Shown: positions 1-9,613, counted from the stretch's first letter. The stretch: 64,000 nucleotides of DNA from CAZVIJ01 sp964626735 (GCA_964626735.1 CAZVIJ010000002.1:3314-67313); one strand, 5' to 3'. Notes: generated by a model not told the origin, from the letters alone. Program-made: numbers and translations.

Positions 1-138
1 AAAAAAGAAGCAGGCCTGTTTATCCAGAAGAACATATCGGGCGCTCAGTTGCTGGCTCTCACTGAAGCCGGACATATGGGATTTTTCGAAAAGCATGACG
101 AGTTCAATGCGAAAATACTCGATTTCATCCGCGCTTAA
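1..138 (+). CDS. alpha/beta hydrolase, C-terminal fragment
   Basis: The window opens inside a reading frame that ends in TAA at 136-138, leaving the last 45 residues. The segment QLLALTEAGHMGFFEKHDEF followed by a terminal DFIRA matches the end of alpha/beta hydrolase-fold enzymes, where the catalytic His lies in a GAGHxxxxE-type motif and a short helix closes the domain. The His of AGHM is the likely catalytic histidine. The nucleophile and acid lie outside the window, so the substrate cannot be guessed. The next gene is convergent and starts 33 bp later. Confidence 0.75.
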   Translation, partial: KKEAGLFIQKNISGAQLLALTEAGHMGFFEKHDEFNAKILDFIRA

Positions 139-170
139 GCGGAAGCTGCCAATAATTAAAGTCAATCGGG

Positions 171-776
171 TTATTTGGCGTAGTCGTTCAGGTAGTTATA
201 GATCGTTTGCCTCGTCGTCCCCAGTATTTGAGAAATCGTTGTAATAGAACTCCTCAGGTTAAGAAGCCCGATTGATTTGAGATGGTGCACGATGGCTTTT
301 TTCTCTTGCGTGCTTAAGTTGAAAATCGCCAGGTTGTTTCTGAAGCAGTAATTTTCGATTGCCTCACGAAGTCTTTCGATCGATACATTCTCTTCTTGCG
401 TCACGCCCTGTTCGGGAGAAACAGTAATTAAGCGGTTGATGATCGAATTAGCGATATGCAATTGGGTTATGTCGAAGTTAAGCTCGAGCACCGAATGAAT
501 TTTGTTCGTCGTGTTTCGAAGACCTATTTGCATCGTCTTGATCTTGATGCCTTGGGGCAACGATTTCACGACGATTTTCTTTTCGCTATTTTCAAACTTA
601 TACTCGTCGAAATGGCAGACCTCGCCTTCCTTGACCCCGGAAAGAGGATTATGGACATCGATGACAAGCATCTTGTCTTCATGGACTTCGTACATGACTA
701 TTTCGACGTGTGGAGCAAAGAAGTCAGCCAAACTTCGGGATAATTTATTGATTTCCAGTACATCGAACCTATCCAC
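171..776 (-). CDS. YheO/DauR-type transcriptional regulator
   Basis: A 201-aa protein, GTG start. Residues about 5-115 resemble the PAS-like YheO ligand-sensing domain. Residues about 150-200 form the DauR-type helix-turn-helix: LSTQEKKAIVHHLKSIGLLN, then ITTISQILGTTRQTIYNYL, where the RQTIYNYL helix corresponds to the usual SraTVYRYL recognition helix. In Escherichia coli and Pseudomonas relatives, DauR represses D-arginine catabolism, but no such genes are nearby, so the ligand and targets are unknown. It is slightly shorter than the usual roughly 220-240 aa. It is divergent from the PAS-domain gene; the 70-bp spacer carries TATCAT ten nt before the GTG. Family is confident, role is not. 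Confidence 0.8.
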   Translation of the reverse strand: MDRFDVLEINKLSRSLADFFAPHVEIVMYEVHEDKMLVIDVHNPLSGVKEGEVCHFDEYKFENSEKKIVVKSLPQGIKIKTMQIGLRNTTNKIHSVLELNFDITQLHIANSIINRLITVSPEQGVTQEENVSIERLREAIENYCFRNNLAIFNLSTQEKKAIVHHLKSIGLLNLRSSITTISQILGTTRQTIYNYLNDYAK

Positions 777-848
777 AACTGAATGATGATACTACACCTT
801 TAGGTATTTTTACATTCCAAATGCTCAATGATATTATTGTTGCATTGT

Positions 849-1682
849 ATGGATGAAGAACTCTATAAGCTACTTTTGGATTCCTTCCACTTCGCGGTTA
901 TCTTCATTAAGATAGAAGACATCGATACGAACCGATTTCGAATTATCTATACCAGTAAGCAGTATCTCACCGTTATGAATCGCGACCCCGACAAAACATT
1001 CGGGAAGCTTGTCGATGAAGTAGTTTCGGAAGCGAACTTGCAGCAAGTTTTCGAACAATATAGGAGAGCGATTGCAACGAAGCAAACGGTGCCGTATATC
1101 CATTTCGCACCGATGCCGGACAAAGTAAAGATTTTCGAGACAAAAATGATCCCCTGCCTAGGCGACGGTGAAAATGTTACCCATATCCTCGTGATGGCGA
1201 AAGAAATAACCGACGATTATCTTGCCGAAGAGGAATTTAAAGCCAAACACAAATGGTACGAAACACTCACGAGCAGCATGGCTGATGTCGTTACCGAAAT
1301 AGATTCCTACGGGATAATCCATTTCGCCTCAGATTCCTGCCCGAAGGTATTGGGTTATACGGTGGAAGAGCTTATCGGCAAGAATGCCTGGGATTTCATC
1401 CATAACGACGATATCGAAGAGTTGAAAAAGATGTCGGTTGATAAAACCCTGGAAGATAAGACAATCGTAACGACATACCGGTTCCGCAAGAAGAGCGGCG
1501 TGTACGTATGGCTCGAAACAACAACAAGGAAGATCCCGATCGGCGCTGCTGAGTACGGTTTCATCTGCGTATCCCGCGATGTATCGGATCGAAAACATGT
1601 ACAAGATGAGCTGCAAAGAAAGCTTGAAGAAATCGAGAACCTTAGGAAGAAATTGATTGAAGATGCGTTCAACAGATCATGA
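849..1682 (+). CDS. double PAS-domain sensory protein without output domain
   Basis: About 277 aa from the ATG at 849 (MDEELYKLL); an in-frame ATG at 828 would add seven residues. Two PAS/PAC units are visible. The first, residues about 1-125, contains FRIIYTSKQYLTVM. The second, about 130-260, has the classic signature FASDSCPKVLGYTVEELIGK, then an HNDD segment, and ends with the PAC-like VSRDVSDRKHVQDELQRK. A C-terminal coiled coil follows. No kinase, GGDEF or DNA-binding domain is attached and there is no membrane segment, so it is a cytosolic sensor that would have to signal through a partner. The divergent YheO/DauR regulator is a possible but unproven partner. The 3' end overlaps the P-type ATPase gene by 6 bp. 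Confidence 0.8.
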   Translation: MDEELYKLLLDSFHFAVIFIKIEDIDTNRFRIIYTSKQYLTVMNRDPDKTFGKLVDEVVSEANLQQVFEQYRRAIATKQTVPYIHFAPMPDKVKIFETKMIPCLGDGENVTHILVMAKEITDDYLAEEEFKAKHKWYETLTSSMADVVTEIDSYGIIHFASDSCPKVLGYTVEELIGKNAWDFIHNDDIEELKKMSVDKTLEDKTIVTTYRFRKKSGVYVWLETTTRKIPIGAAEYGFICVSRDVSDRKHVQDELQRKLEEIENLRKKLIEDAFNRS

Positions 1683-3482
1683 TGATCGTGATTTCGTAAG
1701 CCTGCTGGTTCGTAAGGCATTGAGAATCACGGCAACATCGATTATCTCTTGTGTTATTGCCCCAGCAATAGGTGGAATAAACCCGAGCGAGGCGAAGACC
1801 ATGCCGAGCGAACTCAATCCAATACCGAAAAGTATGCTCTGCAACGCAATCGAAATTGTTTTTTTCGAGAGCACCAGTGATGTTAGCACCGATCGCAAGT
1901 CGCCTCCGAGCAAAATGATATCGGCTGCTTCTGTCGATGCGGTCTGATCCTGATGCGAGAATACGAATCCAACATCAGCCTGGGCAAGCGCCGGAGCGTC
2001 ATTGATACCGTCGCCGACCATGCCGACTGTTTTACCCTCAGCTTTCATCGTTTTGATCCCCGATAGTTTGTCTTCAGGGGAACATTCTGCTTGGTACGGA
2101 ATAACAGTCTTAATTTTCGAGAGCAGACTTCGTACGGCAGATTCCTTATCGCCGGTGAAGATTCTCGATTCGATCCCGAGCTTTCCGAGCTCGGCAAAGA
2201 TATTGTCGATATCCTCCTTTACTTGATCGACAAACTGGATGCTCGCTATCAGTTGCCCGTTGCTGCTTAACTCCACCGACATTCCACCACCGTCTTTGCA
2301 TTTCGCGAGCGTATACGGTGTTTCATCAACTACACCCGTAATGCCGACGCCAACGATCTCTTTTATGCCCTGTGCCGATTTTCTCGGAAGCCTTCGCTCG
2401 ATAGTTTCGGCAACGATCGCTTTAGCAAGCGGATGTAGCGAACTCGACTCGATCGCATCTGCAATTTGGAGAACCGATACTTCGGTGTAAGTGCTATCGT
2501 GAATCAAGATAGACTCGATTGTTGGTTTTCCGAGGGTTATCGTACCGGTCTTATCGAAAACCAAGGCATTCAGCTTCGAGACGACCTCCAACGCCGAGAG
2601 GCGTTTTACAATAATCCGTTCCCGTGCCGCCGAGCTGACACCTCCCATTAAGGCGATCGGCGTCGCTAGTATTAAGGGGCATGGTGTAGCGATCACGAGT
2701 ACTGCTAAAACGCGATGCAAATCGTGCGTAAATAGGAAAGTCGCGAGTGAGATACCGAGCGTCACGAGCGTGAACCATCCGCTATATCTATCGGCCAACC
2801 GAATGAAGGGACTCTTATCTTGCTGAGCTGATTGGACGAGCTCTATGATCTTGCTGTATGTCGAGTCTTTATCTTCCTTCGTAACTTCAACGACCATTGG
2901 ATCTCCGACGTTTACCGTTCCGCTTCGCACCAGGGCTCCGCTTCGTATTTCGACTTCGTACGGCTCTCCGGTTAGGGACGACTGGTCAACGAACGCCGCT
3001 TCACTCACAAGCGAGCCATCGAGTGGGATTACTTCTCCTTTTCTGACAAATATCTTTTCCCCTATTGCAACCTCGTTGATTTTGACCTGACTGCTTTGTT
3101 TCCCGTTCTCATACAAGAACACGGTGTCGGGGATCCTGCTTGTCAATAACGATAATGCCTGTTTGGCCTTAATCATCCCATATTCCTCAAGTGTATTGCC
3201 GCCCGACAGCATCAAGACGATAACTGCCGCAGCGAGGTACTCGCCGGAAACTAAGCCGACTAGGATTGCGAGAATTGCGATATAGTCGAGCGCGATATCG
3301 GCATGAGTAATTTTCTCATAGGTTTCCTTAACCAACGGTATCGCACCGATAACGATTCCAAAGAACAATACGTAATGGGCGGCATTGATTCCCGAGAAAC
3401 GCATCGCAAGGTACAGGACGATCGATACAAAGACGGAGAACGGTATCTTAAATATGGCGAGTAAATTCAAAAATGTATTCAC
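1677..3482 (-). CDS. P1B-type heavy-metal-translocating ATPase
   Basis: A 601-aa integral membrane pump, GTG start. All core P-type motifs are present: the transmembrane metal-binding motif ATPCPLILATP (Cys about residue 268), the phosphorylated Asp in FDKTGT (D310), the HP locus SLHPLAKA near residue 348, and the hinge GDGINDAPALAQAD near 488. Known P1B enzymes export transition metals using ATP. The N-terminal HMA metal-binding domain is absent; the protein starts directly with the first membrane helices. The TPCP form differs from the CPC of copper and zinc pumps, so the metal cannot be assigned. No metal regulator or chaperone gene is adjacent, although a sensory PAS gene converges on it. 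A good -10 box precedes the GTG. Confidence 0.92.
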   Translation of the reverse strand: MNTFLNLLAIFKIPFSVFVSIVLYLAMRFSGINAAHYVLFFGIVIGAIPLVKETYEKITHADIALDYIAILAILVGLVSGEYLAAAVIVLMLSGGNTLEEYGMIKAKQALSLLTSRIPDTVFLYENGKQSSQVKINEVAIGEKIFVRKGEVIPLDGSLVSEAAFVDQSSLTGEPYEVEIRSGALVRSGTVNVGDPMVVEVTKEDKDSTYSKIIELVQSAQQDKSPFIRLADRYSGWFTLVTLGISLATFLFTHDLHRVLAVLVIATPCPLILATPIALMGGVSSAARERIIVKRLSALEVVSKLNALVFDKTGTITLGKPTIESILIHDSTYTEVSVLQIADAIESSSLHPLAKAIVAETIERRLPRKSAQGIKEIVGVGITGVVDETPYTLAKCKDGGGMSVELSSNGQLIASIQFVDQVKEDIDNIFAELGKLGIESRIFTGDKESAVRSLLSKIKTVIPYQAECSPEDKLSGIKTMKAEGKTVGMVGDGINDAPALAQADVGFVFSHQDQTASTEAADIILLGGDLRSVLTSLVLSKKTISIALQSILFGIGLSSLGMVFASLGFIPPIAGAITQEIIDVAVILNALRTSRLTKSRSS

Positions 3483-3487
3483 GCCAC

Positions 3488-3493
3488 ATCATA
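3488..3493 (-). promoter_or_regulatory. -10 box of the P-type ATPase gene (leaderless)
   Basis: Minus-strand TATGAT ends 6 nt before the GTG start at 3482, so transcription would begin at or next to the start codon. No Shine-Dalgarno sequence lies between. Confidence 0.55.
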
Positions 3494-3515
3494 TATATCC
3501 TTCAGGAAGTTTGCA

Positions 3516-5120
3516 TCAGGGATCCGTCTTGTTGAGACTATCGATGCGGGCAAGGATGCCGTGCGCTGATGTGATATCCGATCCTATTCCCGAGCAGCTG
3601 TCGCAATTTGCCGTGAAATCGAGATCGTACAATTGTTCGAACGTGGGATTGTTGATGGAAGGCAGGACACTGGTAAATTGCGGATTCCGTTCGGTGCTGT
3701 TCGGGATCTTGTCCATATTACCGAGAGGGCTGTATTGTATGATGCGCTCTATCGATTCGAAAGCATCCTTATTGTTGAAGTAGCCGTTGATGAATATTGA
3801 GTCGCGAAGGGTATGGCGAGATCCGCTCACGTCAAATCCGTGATTTGGACTATCGGTATTTTGCTCGTTGGTAAGGTAGGAGGTGATATTGCTGATATTC
3901 CAATTGCTCGGGGTAGCATTGTCTGAATTTGCCCGTGCACCGTTTATCGTATGCTGCAATGGATTCAAAAACAGATTATTTTTAACCGTAACCGTATCGA
4001 AACTCGCTTTCTTATCGTCTCCAGGATAAATGGCTTGAGACAAAAGCGGCCCCCAAACCACATTTTCCACCGTTAGCCTGCTTTGGCGCAGCCCTCCTCC
4101 CCATATTTGCAATCCATCGACATGAGTACAGTCGGTCTCAGGCTTTTCCGCCCCGGTATTGAACGGGTAGCCTCGGTATGCCGGATGGTTCCTTCGGTTA
4201 TACAGCCACGAGTCCTTTACCGTAATATCGGCTAGTGCCGCATGGCTATTGTCGTTTTGCACCCCGGTATAACCGTCCTGGATTTGATCCTGCCCGTTAT
4301 CGTGCACGAGCAGCCGTTCCAAGGTAAGCTTCGTTCCTGCGATACTGATTCCCGGCGAATCGGTGCGATATCCCTTTTCCGAGGTTTTAATCGTACCGTT
4401 ATCAAAAACCTCAAGGTTCCTTAGGGTAATGTCGTGGGTATCGTCGCTTGCGACGGCAACTCCGATATTGTTCCCGTAAACCATGATGCCGCTACGATGC
4501 ACGCCATCGACTCGAACAAATTGATACGATGTCTTTTTGCGGTAATCGCCTATCGTAATGCCAATTTCGTTAGAAGAGCCGAGAGCTTCATACTGCGCTT
4601 GATTGCAGTACGGAAGCATAGAGCTTCTCCCGCCGAATATGACCGCCGTTCCGTTATGGCCTTTCTCGTCGGATAGCATAACCGTAATCGGCGCATCGTG
4701 CGTGCCGCTTGCGCCTATGGTTAACGGCTTTCGGTACAGCATGCCGCATCCAAGTCCTGGGCGGGCGGAGTTGTGATTGTTGAAGTCGTATGCGGAATCG
4801 CATGCGTTTTCTCCTCCATCGAGGATAAGCGCGTCTCCCGGCTGAACAAGATTCCACTTGATTTGATCAAGTTCGTTCCATGCGGTTTTCCACGATAACC
4901 CGTCCGCATTATTTCCCCTTGGGGATATGTAATATTTTGTGCCTAGCGTGGTGATCTTGGGGAGCTTGGTATCGATCATCGAGGCATTTTCTTTTCTCGA
5001 GGAGCGGTCCATGATCATGGTCATAATGCTTATGGCAAGACAAATGACGATGACCACATACATCGAGAGTTTTTTCCTAACTCGGTTGAGCTTGGAGCGA
5101 AGTGCTTTTGTTGATGGCAT
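3516..5120 (-). CDS. membrane-anchored right-handed beta-helix protein
   Basis: A 534-aa protein with a basic N-terminus and one hydrophobic helix (residues about 18-36, MYVVIVICLAISIMTMIM), so it is probably tethered outside the cytoplasmic membrane. The ectodomain opens with YYISPRGNNADGLSWKTAW and VQPGDALILDGG, the typical start of parallel beta-helix (pectate-lyase-like) proteins. Repeated strand motifs follow, such as ITLRNLEVFDNG, LTLERLLVHDNG and VTVKNNLFLNP. Family members bind or cleave polysaccharides. No catalytic triad can be assigned by eye, so carbohydrate binding is as likely as lyase activity. It lies 33 bp after the ATPase start and 57 bp after the next surface-protein gene on the same strand. 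Confidence 0.8.
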   Translation of the reverse strand: MPSTKALRSKLNRVRKKLSMYVVIVICLAISIMTMIMDRSSRKENASMIDTKLPKITTLGTKYYISPRGNNADGLSWKTAWNELDQIKWNLVQPGDALILDGGENACDSAYDFNNHNSARPGLGCGMLYRKPLTIGASGTHDAPITVMLSDEKGHNGTAVIFGGRSSMLPYCNQAQYEALGSSNEIGITIGDYRKKTSYQFVRVDGVHRSGIMVYGNNIGVAVASDDTHDITLRNLEVFDNGTIKTSEKGYRTDSPGISIAGTKLTLERLLVHDNGQDQIQDGYTGVQNDNSHAALADITVKDSWLYNRRNHPAYRGYPFNTGAEKPETDCTHVDGLQIWGGGLRQSRLTVENVVWGPLLSQAIYPGDDKKASFDTVTVKNNLFLNPLQHTINGARANSDNATPSNWNISNITSYLTNEQNTDSPNHGFDVSGSRHTLRDSIFINGYFNNKDAFESIERIIQYSPLGNMDKIPNSTERNPQFTSVLPSINNPTFEQLYDLDFTANCDSCSGIGSDITSAHGILARIDSLNKTDP

Positions 5121-5177
5121 TGCCTACAAATAGAGTAACTCGGTTCTTATTTTACTACTTCTACAGAATGAATCCAA

Positions 5178-8100
5178 TTACTCCTTCAATATTCTCATTT
5201 CTCTCGCTTTACGGTAGGAAAGGATCCCGAATGCCGCGACAATAACGAATGCGATTAACGCACCTTGGGTGCGATAGTACATTAGGTTGATAAGGGCGAG
5301 GAATAGGGATACCCCTACGGTTACGAGAATTGGGTTTACCGACGTTACGCGGTAACTTAACGATGCCAAAACATGCTCGTTAGATTTCGTCAGCGGTACG
5401 GTCAGTTCGAGCTCGCCCTGCTCGCGTAGTTGGAACTCGATAGTTTTAATGGAGTAACCCGGCTTCTCGAATGTTACCCGATATATGCCCGGCATAAGCT
5501 TTACGTAAAATCTGCCGAGATGGTCCGTGAGGACCCGCTTTGCGAACATATTGCTCGATGTGTTCCAGATATAGACCCACACGTAGCGCACCGGTTCATT
5601 CGTCAGATCATCAACCACTTTAGATCTGCGTTTATTTTTGTCCTCGAAATTAGTTGCGAGCGGAGCAATGATGGCTGCCAGGAAAAAATACCAATATTGC
5701 AGGAAATATGGCCATATCGAAACCAGTATCGACGTAAACCCGATCGCTCCCGTTTGCTTGACGACAGAATCGAGCGGATACGGGATAATGCTCTCTATCG
5801 CAGACTGCGTTTTATTGAAAGCCGATTGCAGCGGTATGGTATTCTCTTTTTGATCTTGATCCTTTACCGTAAACTGTGCGCTTTTCGCGAGCTCTCCCCC
5901 ACTATTCAATCGGACGGAAACCTTTATGCTTACGGATGCGGCGAGCCCCAATCCGCGGGTCGAAAGCTTGACCGTATATCCTTCTGGAGATTCGGTGAGA
6001 GAAACATTGGGACTGTCGATTCTGAACGTATCGCTTGCAAGCGTTACCTCCAACGTCTGCATATCGAAGTCCTGCTTCTTGCCGTTGAGTTTTATTTGTA
6101 TCGTATCGCCGACGGTAAGGATTCCCTTATCTCTCGGCTGGACGAATTCTATCGACTGCCCGGAGTCGCTCCGTGAGGGTGTAACGGTAGACGAGGGGAT
6201 GTTGGTCGTTTCGATCGTTGGTGTTACCGTTCCGGTCGTATCGTATGGCGTCGGTTCCGGAGTTTGCGTTGTAGGTGTTGGCGTAACGGGAGAAATCGTT
6301 CCTGACGAGCTGGTTTTCGTAGGTGTTGGAATGGATGTAGGTGGAGCTGTTGGTGTCGTAGTGTTGGTTGGCGTTGTGGGGGTCGGTGTGCTTGCTGGCG
6401 GATTTGTTGGAGTCGGTGTGGGCGTAGCAGTTGGCGTTGGGGTAGCCGTCGGCGTTGGGGTAGCTGTCGGAGTCGGGGTCGCAGTTGGCGTTGGCGTCGA
6501 GGTTGGCGTCGGCGTTGGGGTTGGAGATGCCAACGGTTTGAATGCCATAAAGTGCGGGTGGATGAGTTGATTTAGTTGCAGATAATTGAGATACCAGCTA
6601 TCTCCGCCAAGTAGGACGTTGCTTCCGTCGGCAAGAACGGAGTACTCGCGGTAATCGGCATACGGATCCCACGAATCGACGCTTCCCGAAGTGAGATCGA
6701 CTGCCGCAACATATTTATGGGAAATGCTGTTCACCGTGGTGAAGTTGCCGGCGATATACAACTTATCCGATGCAAGCGACATATCGTAAACCTGGGAGCT
6801 TGCCGTTGCCGTCCATCCCGAATCAAGCGTACCGCTCACGGTATCGACGCGTGCAAGATTCGTTCTCGATGTACCGTTGATCGTCGAAAAAGTGCCGCCC
6901 AGATAGAGCGAATTCCCGGAAAGTTCCAACGTCTCAACCGAGCCTCCAACATTCGTATCGGCAGTCCAAGACGTTATGTTGCCCGTCGTTGTGTCGAAGG
7001 CCGCAATGCCGCGCCTCGTTGAGGAAGCGATGGTACTGAATCCTCCCGCCACGTAGAGCGTATTGGTGCTTTGCTTAAGATAAAACTCGGTGACACGCGA
7101 GCTTGCCCCCGGGTTCCACGATGTTAAGTTGCCGGTCGCTAGATCGTACGATGCAATACGATTTCTCGTCGATCCGCTGATGCTGGTGAAGTATCCGCCA
7201 ACATACATGATGCCGTTCGTTTGATCGATAGTGATCGCCTCGATTCCGTTGTTCGCATTGGGGTCGGGCCATGATGTAGCAAGACCAGTCGATAAATCGA
7301 TTGCGGCAAGCTCCTTTCTCGTTTGCCCGCCAGCCTGATAGAAATACCCTCCCATATAGAGCGTCGTCCCGTAAACGTCGAGATCCCACACCTCGGCATC
7401 CGCATCGACGTACAGCGACGTAGGCTGGTACGTTACCGGATCAAGCTCTGCAAGGCTTGTTCGTATTACGCCTCCTGCCGCATTGAAGTCTCCGCCGACG
7501 AAAAGGTTTGATCCGCTCGCAGAAATAGTCCATACATCACTTCCCACATTGCCGGCAAATCCCGTCAGCGTTTCGGTCGTCAAATCGTATGCGGCGATAT
7601 TGTTTTTCTGCGAACCGGAAATCGTTCTAAACCTTCCGCCTACATACAGGGTGGTTCCGCTTATTTCGAGCGCACGTCCGAGTTGGCTGTATGCGCTGTA
7701 GATATTCGGGTCCCATGCATCAATCGCGCCTGTGGATGCGGATACTGCAGCAAGTCCGGTTCTCGCCGTACCGTTGACTTGTGTCATGAATTGGGCTGCA
7801 ATATAGACTTTCCCGTTTCCGGCATAGTACTTCATCGAGTGAACCGAGCCATTCGTCGTCGGGTTCCATGCATCAAGCGTCTCATCAGAGAGCTTGTATC
7901 GGGCTAACCTTGTTCTGCTCTGCCCATTCGTTACCGTGAAAGTGCCTCCTATATACAGGTAGGTACCGTCGGAATCCATGGTATATACTCTCCCGCCTGA
8001 TCCGGAAACGCCAGGGTTCCAAGGATCGAGGGCTCCAGTCGTCGGGTCCACGGCAGCGATACCGCTTCTGCTCGAACCGGCGATCGAGGTAAACGGACCT

Positions 8101-8822
8101 GCTATATACAGTTTCGAATTGGCGTAATACATTACATCGACATCGGCGCTCACCGCATTTCCGATATCGAATGTGTTGATTACCGCACCAGTCGTAGCGT
8201 TGAGCGCCACAAGCCCTTTTTTCGTTACTCCGTTCACGCTATCGAACAACCCGCCGGCATACAAGGTCGAACCGACTTTCAGGAGCGCCGACACGGATGC
8301 CCCCGATGAGCTCCCGCCGTACGTTATCGTTGCCGTGAAATTGGAATCAATGGAACCGTCAGCCAAAACATGCACCAGCTTGCTGTATGTAGTGCCCATT
8401 ACCTTGTTGTAATCGCCTCCGATATACCATCCCGTCGAACCGTCGGATATCGATGATTCTACGCGGTTATCGAAGTCGGGGAACGAAGAAAACAGCGCGC
8501 CGGTACTTTTGTTCATGGCAACGCCAGACCCTTTATAAGGGCCGATGTAGTTGAAATACCCCCCGATGTAAATTTTGCCATTGCTCGCTTTTTTGATGAC
8601 ATTGACAATACCGTCGGTTACCCACGAATTCGGATCGACTTGCGTATCGAGGACCGCTTTCGGATGGAGACTATGGTTCGCAACGTAATTGATACCGGGC
8701 CAGAGCGATATGAAAGCCACGATGACGAGCAGCAGGTGCGAGAGCACCATCAACGGCCTGCGAAGTTTCGAAGGCTTAGGTTTCCGGTATACGAATTTTT
8801 TCTTGACGACCTGCGGCCGCAT
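5178..8822 (-). CDS. giant surface protein: delta-60 beta-propeller, Pro/Thr linker, C-terminal membrane domain
   Basis: A 1214-aa protein. Order: N-terminal hydrophobic helix (residues about 24-45); about fifteen DUF5122/delta-60-type blades (about 60-740), each repeating forms of LYIGGTFTVTNGQSRTRLA followed by a DAWNP-like turn; a PTPTPT spacer (about 765-860); a beta-sandwich region (about 890-985, VGDTIQIKLNG); a hydrophobic segment (about 1027-1055); a carboxypeptidase-regulatory-like beta domain (about 1075-1145, LTDHLGRFYVKLMPGIYRV); and two final membrane helices. The propeller would be displayed outside the cell on a long flexible stalk. Membrane segments at both ends are unusual for this family. 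Adhesion or glycan binding is inferred. Confidence 0.82.
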   Translation of the reverse strand: MRPQVVKKKFVYRKPKPSKLRRPLMVLSHLLLVIVAFISLWPGINYVANHSLHPKAVLDTQVDPNSWVTDGIVNVIKKASNGKIYIGGYFNYIGPYKGSGVAMNKSTGALFSSFPDFDNRVESSISDGSTGWYIGGDYNKVMGTTYSKLVHVLADGSIDSNFTATITYGGSSSGASVSALLKVGSTLYAGGLFDSVNGVTKKGLVALNATTGAVINTFDIGNAVSADVDVMYYANSKLYIAGPFTSIAGSSRSGIAAVDPTTGALDPWNPGVSGSGGRVYTMDSDGTYLYIGGTFTVTNGQSRTRLARYKLSDETLDAWNPTTNGSVHSMKYYAGNGKVYIAAQFMTQVNGTARTGLAAVSASTGAIDAWDPNIYSAYSQLGRALEISGTTLYVGGRFRTISGSQKNNIAAYDLTTETLTGFAGNVGSDVWTISASGSNLFVGGDFNAAGGVIRTSLAELDPVTYQPTSLYVDADAEVWDLDVYGTTLYMGGYFYQAGGQTRKELAAIDLSTGLATSWPDPNANNGIEAITIDQTNGIMYVGGYFTSISGSTRNRIASYDLATGNLTSWNPGASSRVTEFYLKQSTNTLYVAGGFSTIASSTRRGIAAFDTTTGNITSWTADTNVGGSVETLELSGNSLYLGGTFSTINGTSRTNLARVDTVSGTLDSGWTATASSQVYDMSLASDKLYIAGNFTTVNSISHKYVAAVDLTSGSVDSWDPYADYREYSVLADGSNVLLGGDSWYLNYLQLNQLIHPHFMAFKPLASPTPTPTPTSTPTPTATPTPTATPTPTATPTPTATPTPTPTNPPASTPTPTTPTNTTTPTAPPTSIPTPTKTSSSGTISPVTPTPTTQTPEPTPYDTTGTVTPTIETTNIPSSTVTPSRSDSGQSIEFVQPRDKGILTVGDTIQIKLNGKKQDFDMQTLEVTLASDTFRIDSPNVSLTESPEGYTVKLSTRGLGLAASVSIKVSVRLNSGGELAKSAQFTVKDQDQKENTIPLQSAFNKTQSAIESIIPYPLDSVVKQTGAIGFTSILVSIWPYFLQYWYFFLAAIIAPLATNFEDKNKRRSKVVDDLTNEPVRYVWVYIWNTSSNMFAKRVLTDHLGRFYVKLMPGIYRVTFEKPGYSIKTIEFQLREQGELELTVPLTKSNEHVLASLSYRVTSVNPILVTVGVSLFLALINLMYYRTQGALIAFVIVAAFGILSYRKAREMRILKE
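6412..6528. repeat. tandem repeat encoding the PTPT/TATPTP spacer
   Basis: Imperfect direct repeats of about 24 bp on a GTTGGCGTTGGGGTAGC-like core encode the Pro/Thr-rich spacer of the propeller protein. Such tracts change length readily and can collapse in short-read assemblies, so the linker length may be inaccurate. Confidence 0.75.
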
Positions 8823-8861
8823 ATTCAGTTCTACTATAGATGAATTCGAGTTGTGTGGGAA

Positions 8862-9599
8862 TCAATCCCCTAAGAATTGTTTCATAGCCTCTGCCGTAGC
8901 CTTCCAGGCTTTTTCGTTTGGGATCGCCGGCGGGTTATCCCCTTCCTGCAGTCCGTAATTTCCGAACTGAGAATGATTCATGCCTTCAATCCTGATGTAT
9001 TTCGTCTCCGCGGGCAAAAGCCGCTCAGACTCCGTGATTTTCTTGGTAGATACGAATGCGTCTTTCGAACCGTATATCGAGATTGTTCTTACATTCTTCC
9101 GTTCTTTCAGGGCATTATTCGCCGGGTACGATGCGTAGAAGAAAACTCCCTTTACTGGCGCATCTGACGCGATTTTCGAAACATGAAGCGCAGCTCCGAC
9201 TCCACCAAGGGAATGACCTCCCACATACCATGAACGAATGCCTTGTTCTTTCTGAACGACTTCGTCTGCATCGCTAAAGCTCAAGATCGCAAAGTTGAAG
9301 AGCGGTTTCGTTATGAAGACAGGTCGATTTGTCGTCTCCGCTAGAATAGCCATCGGCTCAATATAGCTTTCCGGGGCTACATGTCCTCCCGGATAAAAGA
9401 TGATGCCCGTATCTGATGCGGCATTGGGCTTGATCGAAACGTATTTTTTATCATCGGTAATGTTGAGCGATGCATGCGATTTTTTAATAGCATCCAACGA
9501 ATAGTTTTTCGGAGCGTATGGCGTCGAGAGATACCAGCCGAGCGTCATAAGCGAGGCGACGAGGAGCGCCAATAACGCGATCAAAATCTTCCGTTTCAT
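8862..9599 (-). CDS. membrane-anchored or exported alpha/beta hydrolase
   Basis: 245 aa from the ATG at 9599. Residues about 3-22 (KILIALLALLVASLMTLGWY) are a signal anchor. The nucleophile elbow is GGHSLGGVGAA, the acid is the Asp of YGSKDAFVS and the histidine is in GMNHSQFG, a complete Ser-Asp-His triad in the right order. The architecture fits the alpha/beta hydrolase family 5 group of small extracytoplasmic hydrolases. The substrate is unknown. The start was placed at MKRKIL because upstream in-frame codons encode no signal sequence and because a -10 box ends 6 nt before this ATG. It is 39 bp downstream of the giant propeller gene's start, on the same strand. Confidence 0.88.
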   Translation of the reverse strand: MKRKILIALLALLVASLMTLGWYLSTPYAPKNYSLDAIKKSHASLNITDDKKYVSIKPNAASDTGIIFYPGGHVAPESYIEPMAILAETTNRPVFITKPLFNFAILSFSDADEVVQKEQGIRSWYVGGHSLGGVGAALHVSKIASDAPVKGVFFYASYPANNALKERKNVRTISIYGSKDAFVSTKKITESERLLPAETKYIRIEGMNHSQFGNYGLQEGDNPPAIPNEKAWKATAEAMKQFLGD

Positions 9600-9604
9600 G
9601 CACC

Positions 9605-9613
9605 ACTCTAGCA
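9605..9613 (-). promoter_or_regulatory. extended -10 box of the hydrolase gene (leaderless)
   Basis: Minus-strand TGCTAGAGT ends 6 nt before the ATG at 9599. The same nonamer precedes the ABC ATPase gene (43047-43055). Confidence 0.5.

Noticed and set aside
5926..6570. Plus-strand Gly/Val-rich frame over the PTPT spacer
   Set aside because: It is the antisense reading of the Pro/Thr repeat of the real minus-strand gene.
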